Assembly: GCA_025716855.1 (NCBI GenBank)
Contig: JAIXMQ010000030.1
Coordinates: 248,001 to 312,000, forward strand
Direction of reading: 5' to 3'
DNA from: Pilaira anomala
Lineage: Eukaryota > Mucoromycota > Mucoromycetes > Mucorales > Mucoraceae
Length of the DNA stretch: 64,000 nucleotides
The notes under the pieces are model-generated. The model was not told the origin of the DNA. It saw nothing but the letters and a program-made list of their open reading frames with translations, and did no database searches. Both the position numbers and the translations under genes were made by a program. The number at the start of each line of letters is the position of its first letter. Position 1 is the first letter of the stretch. Positions 10,324 to 19,219 of the stretch are shown here, piece by piece.

Positions 10324-13291
10324 CAAGTAGCCTTTAAAAGTCATAACTATAAAAGGGTATAAAACTTTATTTTTATTGTATATAACAAAAAATTGCAAGT
10401 TGCAGTAATTGTCTTATGCAGTGAATATACCTGATCAAGCGATATTTTTTGTATGGATGTTTATATAACATACTATCTCAATAGTTAATCGACCATTTTT
10501 CTTTTAAAAAAAAAGAAATAAACGTTATACATACTTGTAAGTGCAAAAAACAAATTTTTACGCCTCAATGGTTTTTTATGATAAAGGTTTATGCGCAAAG
10601 ATCTATATTATTACTGTAAAGATATTGCTCTTTTTCTGAGGGATATGCAATGCTTAGTATGTAGTAAAAAAAGAATTGAAAAGATAGTTATTAAATGTCC
10701 TAAAGAAAACGATGTACCAATTTTGGACTTTCGGGACGAGAATTGTCAGGGCTTTTTTTTTTTTTTTTTTTTTATAACTACTACTTGTTATTTTGTGCAT
10801 GCGCTTTTCACCTGGGGATTTTCGAGTGACCTAAAATAAAATACCCAAAAAAAAACGACCTATTTATTATATTGAGAGTGGCCTGAAAACAATAAAACGA
10901 ACGAGATGGGTCGTTGTTGTGAATAAAAATTTCGGCGACGCTTCAAAAATTTTTTGCTATGAGGACGCTTTGATATTAGCTTGGATTTTACGATTTGGAA
11001 TTTAATAAAAAAAATTTTTTATATGAAACGGTTCAAAATATATTATTGTATATAAGTTTTTTTTTTTTTTTTTTATTTTTTTTTTTTTACTTATTAAATA
11101 ATAGGAATTATTTAAATAAGATATACACTATATGAGGGGGGGTGAGGTACATTATTATAATACTAGGGAAATATATCACATAAGGGACACGTTGCTCTAC
11201 TACATTAGAAGCAATATAGAATACGCGAATAATTCGAGCTTATTACAACACCTACCTTATACACATCTTCATATTATAGGAGTAACAATATAGTGCCAGG
11301 CATACCGGGAAAATAAACCAAGAAAATCCTATACATATATATTATTTATAAATGTTTGTTTGTTTATACTATATTACTAATAAACTTACCAAAGGGCACA
11401 ATAATAAAATATGAGAGAATAAGGGACTATGCCTTTGTTATTTTTACTTCTAAAAGATAATGACATTAGGTTTATTAAATATATGTTCAGAGAGGAAAGC
11501 TTACTTACGGTTTACCATTCAATTATATGAAAGGGACTTCATGTATTGTTTATGCCTATTGAATTATTATTATTAACTTTAAGTTTAAAATTTAAAACCC
11601 ATTTTATTATATTTACCAAGTTACTAAAGAGAGAAAGAAAGAAAGAAGGAAAAAACCATCCTTTTGTAATGTTTATTTAACTATTTTAAGACTTTACAAT
11701 AAAAAATATATAAAAGAGTACTGGGAATATTATTAAGGATAATAAACAGCTACATTTCTTTAAATAACAGATAGAATGGTCAATCAGGCTTAATTCATGT
11801 AGCTGCATTTTCTTCTTAAAATTCAGCTCTTACTACTCTTCTAACTGCATCAGTGTACATATACATTAATTCTTTTCTGCTATAAAGCTTATACATGTAA
11901 ATTATTTTCTTCCTTCTCATTAAAACTATTGCTATTATTACCTGTGTAATCCCATCCCATATTTTCTACTGAAACGCCCACTATTTAGTAAACAATAAAT
12001 AATATAAGAATTATTATGTCGTCTGCATGATGGCGGTTCTATCCCCTCTCAGCTAGCATTGCTTCTGGAGTCACCATATGCGTATTAATATATGACAGCT
12101 CCAAATAGAATCCGGGATCATCGATATCAGCTTTATTTAACACAATATTTTTTGCGACTTCGTCTTACTTAATTTCTCTTGCCATACTAACTTCTTCTGT
12201 TGATAACCTTTTTGTATATTGCGGAGAAGGAAAAATATTTACCATTTTAAGCTGATCTACTCTCTTCGCTAGAATATTACAGCCGATTGAGACCTGTGAG
12301 TGTCTTTTCATAAAGAGCTTTTTTTATTGAAATTTATTAGTGATAAAGTTAATGGAGTTTTTTAATAATATCTTAACACATTACTAACAGATGTGTTATA
12401 CTACAGGTTTCAAAGTTGCTCTTTCTTGATGAAATATCTTGCCTGGATAGTGTATGTAACCAAACAAGCAGTGGCATGAAAGATTCATCATGTTTTGTTT
12501 TGTAATAAAAAAAATTAAATAAACATGTTTGCGTTTCATCAATATCATCTTTCTTGGTGAAGACAAATAAAAAAGCCTCTTACTTCATAAATTAGAATAA
12601 TATCTCAAAAATTAAAGCTTCGTACCAATGCTTATATATGAGTTGACATTATGAGGATTTTCTATTTCAAAACACAATACTGTAACTTTAACTGAAAAGG
12701 TATTGAATTTGTTGTTGAAACTCGAGTATTTTGGTATATTTAAGTTTTTTTTTTTTTTTTTTTTTTTTTTCTTTTACTTCAAATCAGCAAAGCTGTCAGA
12801 TTAATGACATGTTGTCATACGGTAAAATTAAAAGCAAAAGAGAAAACTATTTCATCAAAAGAAAACTATTTCATCAAATGAGAAATTAAAGTAATGCATT
12901 TCTTGAATTATATGAGCATTCCTATTATTATATGAAATAAAGAAAAGTGAAATTAGGTTTTATTTGGTGGGTGTTAGAAAAATGCTTTTGTATAAGATCT
13001 GATGGGAATTATCATATTATTTCGGACTAAAGAACCGAAAATTAATTTGTATTGTGTACTTCCTATGATTACATAACCTTTTTAATAACTGGGCTATAAA
13101 AAAAAAAAAAACTAGGTTGATGGTTGTGTTGATAAACAAATACCATAGCCTTGTCCTTTTTTTAAAAAAAAACAGTCTTTCTAGTAAACTTTATCTTATA
13201 TAAAGCTGGTTGTCCTTTCACCCTCTTTTTTTTTTTCTTCTTCTTCTTTATTCAAACAACTACTTTATTTTATTCTAAAGTCTTAATAACT
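10173..13291. other. 3.1-kb gene-poor tract
   Basis: No confident gene. It holds a GA microsatellite (about 10288-10320), long T runs (10751-10771, 11058-11090, 12746-12770), a weak plus-strand frame at 10591-10839 interrupted by a T run, and a minus-strand relic at 12039-12317 listed separately. Sequence at 10321-10390 resembles part of the first intron of the proline-rich gene (6271-6330), which may mark an old duplication. The end, 13225-13260, is pyrimidine-rich and probably belongs to the promoter of the next gene. Confidence 0.5.
12039..12317 (-). pseudogene. gene relic with an in-frame stop
   Basis: One minus-strand frame reads about 50 residues of normal composition (including NILAKRVDQLKMVNIFPSPQ), meets a TAA at 12165-12167, continues in the same frame for about 40 more residues (including ADIDDPGFYLELSYINTHMV) and ends at TAG 12039-12041. 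Coding-like composition on both sides of a single stop suggests a decayed gene rather than chance. I do not recognise the family. An unannotated intron over the stop cannot be excluded. Confidence 0.35.
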
Positions 13292-14601
13292 ATGTTCTCA
13301 TTCGAGTTTTCTTCTGTTTCTGCTTTTGCAAGACAATATCTTTTCTACGTCTCCAGCTGTTTTGACAGTCTCAATTCCTCTATCAAGGATTATCAAGCTT
13401 ATGCTACGGGTGATAATAAACGTTCAACTACAGATGCCCAATATGATCCTTATCATGTACCTCCTCGTGTCACTCAAGAAATGGAAGAGCTTATGAATTC
13501 CCATGTGCCCCGCCGTAAATGTCTTGATATTATGGCTAAAGGTTTGTCAACTGGTATTGCTCAATCACTTGTCTATGGTGCTTCCGCTGTGTACAACTTT
13601 TTTGTTATGAAGAAATCAATGGGGGATTATTTATTCCAAATGGGCCGCAATGAATCTCAAGCAAAAGCAAATGTTAATGGTGTTGGTACTGATCTTTCCG
13701 CTGCAGTACTTCTTGGTAAATCCACTTGGTATCCAGCTTCTTTTGCCGATGCTGTCAAATTGAAAGATAGTAAATCTTTGTATAAGCCTAATGCTGGTGA
13801 TGCTGGTGATGCTGGTGATGTTGGTGATGTCGGTGATGCTGGTGATGTTGGTGATGCTGGTGATGATGATGATGTTAGTGATGTTGGTACTGACCTTTCT
13901 GCTGGTGTACTTTACCATGAATCAACCTGGTATCCAGCTTCCTTTGCTGATGCTGTCGCAGAAACTGTCAAATTGAATGATAGTAAATCATTGTATGAAA
14001 CTAATGCTGGTGATGTTGATGATGCTGGTGATGATGATGATGTTAGTGATGTTGGTACTGACCTTTCTGCTGGTGTACTTTACCACGAATCAACCTGGTA
14101 TCCAGCTTCCTTTGCTGATGCTGTCGCAGAAACTGTCAAATTGAATGATAGTAAATCATTGTATGAAACTAATGCTGGTGATGCTGGTGATGCTGGTGAT
14201 GCTTGTGATGTTGGTGATGCTGGTGATGATGATGACGTTAGTGATGTTGGTACTGACCTTTCTGCTGGTGTACTTTACCATGAATCAACCTGGTATCCAG
14301 CTGGATTTGCCGATGCTATGAAAGATACTATCCATATGAAAGATGGTATTTCTTTACATACTGAAGATATCGATGATATGGTTCTTATCCAAAAACCAAA
14401 AGTTCCGACCTTTGATGAAGGTTGGGCTTTTGTAGATAAAGATTTGAGCTTTTCAAATAAGGTAAGCTGATTCACACATACACATATTTTTTTTTTTTTT
14501 TTTTTTTTTTTACTAACGTCTTTTTTTTTCCCACCCATTAGTCTCCCAATATTTTCAGAAAATTTAAAAAAGCCGCCAGGAGTATTATCAACAAATGTTA
14601 A
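13292..14601 (+). CDS. uncharacterised protein with long internal GD-rich repeats
   Basis: Two exons (13292-14461 and 14542-14601) join in phase to 409 residues. The unique N-terminal region (about 130 residues) has a VPPRVTQEMEELMNSHVPRR stretch and a mildly hydrophobic segment near 85-110 that could contact membrane. Four repeat units follow, each with a conserved TDLSAGVLYHESTWYPASFA block and an acidic spacer of (A/V)GD triplets ending DDDVSD. The C-terminus after the intron is basic (FRKFKKAARSI). Repeat copies 2 and 3 are almost identical in DNA, so expansion is recent. No signal peptide is obvious. The family is unknown to me. The gene stands alone between gene-poor tracts. Confidence 0.7.
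13682..14350 (+). repeat. in-frame tandem repeat of 168-201 bp units
   Basis: Unit starts (GTTGGTACTGA) lie at 13682, 13883, 14051 and 14246, so unit lengths are 201, 168 and 195 bp, all multiples of three. The length differences fall in the (G/A/V)GD spacer. The core of units 2 and 3 differs by very few bases over about 130 bp. The fourth unit decays after about 100 bp. Confidence 0.9.
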
Positions 14602-16302
14602 ATAATCCTTTTGTTTAGTTCCCCTACAAACTAAAAATAATCCTTTTGTTCCAAGCTATAATCATTATTATATTATATTTTACCTCATTCTTCTTCATAT
14701 ATTTTATCGGAAATAAAAATTTATCTTTAAAACTTCTAAAACGACCCCAATAAAGAATATGACTATAAGTAGAATCTTTATTTAGTAATTCCATCGAAAG
14801 AAATAATAGGTTGGTATAGATCTTAATATAAATATGTGCCAACTTTTTTTTTGTGACACGCTTACATAAACGCTTGCATAAAGTTATTAAAAACCTTGTG
14901 GCTAGCTGATAATGACGACATGGTTCTTTTAGCATAATTTAGATTTGTAATATTGGCGTATGAAAGAAATCCCGTCAAAAAGAGCTACACGAGTGATGTA
15001 CTAGACTATACATTTTTTACTTCGTTCAGATCAACCTCAATAATTAGTCATAAAGAAGTTTTTTTTGTATTAAATCACGTTATTTGTCATAAGGAAGTTA
15101 ATAGTTTGTAAATAATCCATGATGTTATATTCAGCATGATAACCGCTCTGTCAAGGTAAAAAGTATACCTTAATATTGTCAGTTTTAGAGTTATACTGAT
15201 ACATTATACTCTACATTTTGATTGTAATTTTATTTCAATCATTGCTTTAATTTTTACAATAATTTAAAAGATATACAATTATTTTATTTATATAAAGGAT
15301 AAAATATGTTTTTAGCTATATAACAAAAAAAATATTTTTAATCTTTTTACAATGAATTCCTTGAAGCTATTATAGTTCCACAGAAAGTTTATACGTAATA
15401 ATGCAAACATTTTCTATATGAATGAGACAATACAACGTGTAACATATGTGAAGGGGAAAGAAAGAGATTACCCTTCATTATTCACTACATACAAAGAGAT
15501 TATTTAAAAAATATTTTCACATTTTCTTAGAAATCACACATGTAACAATGGGGTTTCCACTTGATTACTATTCCTTTTTTTGTGTCTCTTTATGATTGTT
15601 TGTGCTGATTACAATAATACATGTATCACAGAATTTTGACTCAGGATATCCAACCTCCTTATCTTGAACACGCCTTTTCAGATTAGCTAGATTTTCACGC
15701 ATTTTGAAGGGGGTAATCAATGAGGTGTTATCAGTGTCAGTTAGCTACTGAACCCAAAAGATGATTAAAAGGTGCTTTTTGACACAATTACCTGGGGTGT
15801 TCATCGAATAAGGTCAAGTGTTTCAAAAGCTCCTAAATGGAATGAATTCTGATTTAGATCTCTTAGTTTGTCAGTTATGTTCTATAGTTAGTTTTAATAT
15901 GGTTGGATTGTTATGGATCAGTAATGATATTTCATCTGTAAATTCGCTTGATAGAAATAATCTAAATAAAAAGATACCTCTTTCCAATAAGCCAAGACCT
16001 TTGAATTCTCTTAAAGGATATACACATTAGTAACCTATTCACATTTAAATGATCATATATTTCTGAACATGAATAAAAAAAGACATTTTTTATAATAGTC
16101 AGTTGAATGGTGCCATTTGGTACCATTTTTTTTTAATTTTTACTTTATTAAAAGAATAAAAGCCTCTTTATCAATTCAATGAGCTTTCAAACAAAAGAAT
16201 CTTGTTAAAAAATAAATGATATATAAGTAGTAAATAAATTAAAATAAATAACTATAAAAAAAACCCCCCATACACATACACTAATTTCCCATTCCTTAAA
16301 CC
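14602..16302. other. gene-poor tract with duplicated fragment
   Basis: No intact gene. A minus-strand frame at 14624-14935 (103 codons, Lys/Ile-rich) looks like A/T-driven noise. The right third (15861-16225) is a degraded copy of the end of the proline-rich gene and its 3' flank, listed separately. The last 80 bp are the probable promoter and leader of the truncated kinase paralogue. Confidence 0.5.
15861..16225 (+). pseudogene. duplicated 3' fragment of the proline-rich gene plus flank
   Basis: The encoded stretch LWISNDISSVNSLDRNN at about 15911-15961 matches LWNNENSSSVNSLVDNN of the proline-rich gene (about 7491-7545), and both continue to a PRP motif and a stop. After the stop the non-coding flanks also match: GAATGGTGCCATTTGGTACC near 16105 against GAATGATGCCATTTGGTGTC near 7733, then AAAGCCTC-TTATCAA and a CTTGTTAAAA. 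The match therefore spans coding end and 3' flank, which identifies a segmental copy and not convergence. The rest of the parent gene is absent, so this copy is a pseudogene. Confidence 0.7.
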
Positions 16303-17542
16303 ATGGCTTCCGCAAGAAAAAGTACTGCTACTTCCCTCCCTTATCTCGAAGAATACTTGCGTGAAACTGCTCCTAGACCTAATTCTTGTCATGTATATAA
16401 ATCAAGTACTACCTCCGCTCAAATTGCTTCGTCAAGCTCTACTTCTATGCAAGGACTCTCAGGCTCTACCTCTTCAGACTTAATTTCGTCTCAAAAAGCA
16501 GAACAGACCCAAAATAAGAAACCATCCTTATGTCAAATAGCTAACAAATTTTTTAAGAAAATCATGTCTTTCAAAATCAAGCCTTCTAAAAAAGCTCGTA
16601 ACCAAAAGTCGAAAAAGCCAAAAAAGAATCGTTATGATAAATTAAGTCAATTCTTTGAAAATTCTGGAAAAGAAGCCTATGCTGAAGCTACTGCAGATTA
16701 CAACAGTGACGGTGTCGCACTCCATACTGCGTCAGTCTTTCAAAGATACGGCATATCAACAGATACTGAAACTACCACTCAAGGTGCCACTAAACCTGTT
16801 ACTAAAAACAGAATTATTATCAGAACTACTACAGCAACTAGTCAGCCAGAAAAAACCAATGCTACAAAAGGCATAGTTTTTAAACCAAAAACAGCCACTA
16901 CTACATCCCAAATAGCAACTAATACTATTATTCAACCAGAAACAACTGCCGCCCTTGCCCGACCAGAAGCAACTGCCATTACCCAACCAACAACAGCTGG
17001 TAATAACCAGCCAGAAACAAGTATTGTAACTTCACTAAAACCAGCTGTTTCTAATGAATCATTAACAAGTACTGAATCTCAACTAGAAGTATATCTTACA
17101 AAAAGACAAGCAGCAAGTATTATTAGTCTAAAATCACCAAAGAAGCTGCGTTTCTTAAAACTTCTTGATGATTCGCCTACTGACGATTTCAAGGGAGATT
17201 CTGCTGCTACTTCACTCGTAGATGATGCCGTTGCTACTCCACATGTATATCAAAAGGTTTTATAATCTAAGATATGCTAATTTTGTGTTTGGACAGGAGA
17301 AGACGGGACCCAATCATCTAATACTGCCTTTGCAACAAATTCTTCATAAAATGCTCGAAGCAATACCCCAAAAAAGAACAAGTGCTAAAAATATCATACG
17401 GGTAGGATTTACGACTTTTTTTTTTATATCAACTCAACAGGAACTTGATCGATCTTATTCAACTCGTAGATATTTTGAGTTGGGAACGCAACATGATGTG
17501 ATTAAGACGTTAGAAAGCATGTATACAAAAATAAATAAATAA
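16303..17542 (+). CDS. truncated kinase paralogue with low-complexity N-terminus (member B)
   Basis: Exons 16303-17256, 17297-17401 and 17441-17542 join in frame to about 386 residues. The first 318 are Ser/Thr-rich with a basic segment (residues about 75-110, rich in Lys) and a Thr/Ala/Gln/Pro region. Only the last lobe of the kinase fold remains: LPLQQILHKMLEAIPQKRTS matches the helix before and including the conserved Arg of the C-lobe, and GTQHDVI in the last exon matches GTQNDVI in the pseudokinase at 7920-10172. The last intron is in the same place and phase as in the two paralogues. Glycine loop, Lys, HRD, DFG and APE are all missing. The first intron is only 40 bp and may be a deletion scar. 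It is either an orphan protein or a pseudogene in progress. Confidence 0.65.
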
Positions 17543-17659
17543 AAACTTTTTCAACTATATAAAAAAATTTTATAATTTAAATTTTTTTCAAATCTTCAGT
17601 TTTTTAATTTTATTTTTAAAAAAAAGGAAAGGTAGTTTTTTTAAGTGAAGAGAAAAAGT

Positions 17660-18588
17660 TTACTCCTCGTCAGACTCCTCAGCAAGGGTCATGGCAATAC
17701 GATCCAAATCTCTTTGACCATCTTGAGTGATCTTACGGCCACTATTAAAAAAAAAACCAATTATTGATTAGTACACAATAAATCATTTGTTTTGTATAGA
17801 TGTTTAAAATTTTTTTACCCCTTCTTATCTTGTTGGAGGACACCAATCTTCTCCAAAGATTGAAGAACCTTACGGTTGACGGAACCGGAAGCGTTACAGT
17901 GGTGAGAGGGACGAGAACCACGGTTGAAAGTACCACCGTGAACCTTGTTCAAAGCACCAACACCAACGGACTTACGGATGTAGATGTGACGAGCAACGGA
18001 AGCTATTAAGATTTTACACGTTAATATCGAAAACTAATGTATATTTATATAAACTATTATCTTACCAGCACGGATGAAATACCAATCGGGATCATAAGGA
18101 GCGAGTTCCTTGAAGGTACCAGTCTTGACAAGGTCAACCCACTTGGGGACCTCGAGCTTACCAGTACGCTTGAGGTAGGCAGCATAAGCCTTGATGAAGG
18201 CTAAATAGAGAGTGGATATGTTAGTTTAACTATACTCGAGAATTTTTTAAAAAAAAAAGATATAGAAGTTAAGCCAAGCCACAAAAATCCCCTTTTCTAC
18301 ATTATACTTCATAATTGAATACATGTTCCCTTTAGCTCTTTTTTCGTGCGTCGTACTGTTAGAATTATAAAGAAGTGTTTCCAGTAAGATAGTATAGAGT
18401 ATTCAAGTTTACTTTTAGATGAAATGATGTTTTACATTCAAAAGTAAACTTTTTTTTTTCCAGTGGGGGATTTTTTTTATAGGCTTAACGGCTTTTTCTG
18501 TTTTATCTTTTTCTTTTGCTTTTTTGTAGTTTTAAAAGAGAGTTATCGTACCGTGAGAGTTAACGTCCTTGACAGTGATACCAGCCAT
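17660..18588 (-). CDS. RPS19: 40S ribosomal protein eS19
   Basis: Small-subunit ribosomal protein eS19, needed for 40S maturation. Four exons on the minus strand: first about 18550-18588 ([12 protein letters not shown]), then about 18066-18201, 17820-18003 and 17660-17741. Diagnostic blocks are visible: [67 protein letters not shown], and the end [16 protein letters not shown] followed by an acidic tail. Length is about 147 residues, normal for the family. Codon use is C-rich at third positions compared with the neighbouring accessory genes, as expected of a highly expressed gene. Intron 1 (about 350 bp) is unusually long for this window and contains an inverted repeat. Confidence 0.95.
18405..18451. 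repeat. inverted repeat (12-bp perfect stem) in RPS19 intron 1
   Basis: AAGTTTACTTTT at 18405-18416 pairs perfectly with AAAAGTAAACTT at 18440-18451 across a 23-nt loop. It lies within the long first intron of RPS19. No C/D box pair is visible in the sense strand. It could be an intronic structured RNA, a splicing bridge or a small mobile-element scar. Confidence 0.6.
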
Positions 18589-19219
18589 TGTATATAATGC
18601 ACTGAATTCGAGAAGCAAAAAAAGAGAGGGCTTTTTCAAGTTTGCACGTCTGGCTTCCTCATAAAAAAATTTTTTTGAATCGAGCGAAAAAAAAATTACG
18701 ACCACGTCACTTAACTAGTCACAAATTAATTTTGATGTTACACCAAAACAGGATCATTTAAACGGATGGAAAACCTGAAAATATCAAATCTCCAAAAACA
18801 ATTGCAACAACTGTCAATTTTGTTTCATCGTTCACATTAACTGATATAGAATGACCACAAACATAAACAAGTTTTAAGCCTCTATTCATATCAATCAGGG
18901 CATGCCTTTCAGTGGTAAGGTTCCGTGTACAAAAATTTCATTATAGCGTCACTACGGAGTTATCAACATTGAGTCTACAATGAAAAAAGCATTCCGAACA
19001 AGAAAATATTTACACTACTGTAAGTTTTACTGGTATTGGCTTTTATCTATCTTTTTTAAATAAATAATGGAACAAGTATAGTATATTTTATCAATTATTG
19101 CTACAATATGGAAATTATTATCAAAGAGACAAAAAAAAAGGAGTTCTTTACATTGTTTTAATAGGATTTTTCTTTCTTTTCGAGTACTTTTAAATAAGCT
19201 AATAACGATTGTTTTTCCA
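18589..19219. other. spacer between RPS19 and SMC2
   Basis: About 630 bp holding the RPS19 promoter and the SMC2 3' flank. Inside, a minus-strand relic frame occupies 18758-18937. No promoter motif could be named. Confidence 0.5.
18758..18937 (-). pseudogene. short coding-like relic
   Basis: A minus-strand frame without a clear start runs from 18937 to TAA at 18758-18760. It encodes about 59 residues of balanced composition, including GLKLVYVCGHSISVNVND and TKLTVVAIVFGDLIFSGF. It sits between two housekeeping genes with no splice context that would attach it to either. Family not recognised; chance is possible at this length. Confidence 0.25.

Noticed and set aside
10591..10839. 82-codon plus-strand frame with two Cys pairs
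   Set aside because: Interrupted by a run of T encoding polyPhe and without any recognised domain; may be a relic but not supported as a gene.
13631..13918. Minus-strand frame opposite the GD-repeat gene
   Set aside because: It mirrors the GATGCTGGT repeat and has Ile-Thr-Asn-Ile composition typical of a shadow frame.
14624..14935. 103-codon minus-strand frame
   Set aside because: Lys/Ile/Tyr-rich with no domain, no leader and no splice context; consistent with A/T-driven chance.
18361..18460. C/D-box snoRNA in RPS19 intron 1
   Set aside because: An ATGATG-like box appears only on the antisense strand and no matching D box is placed near a terminal stem.
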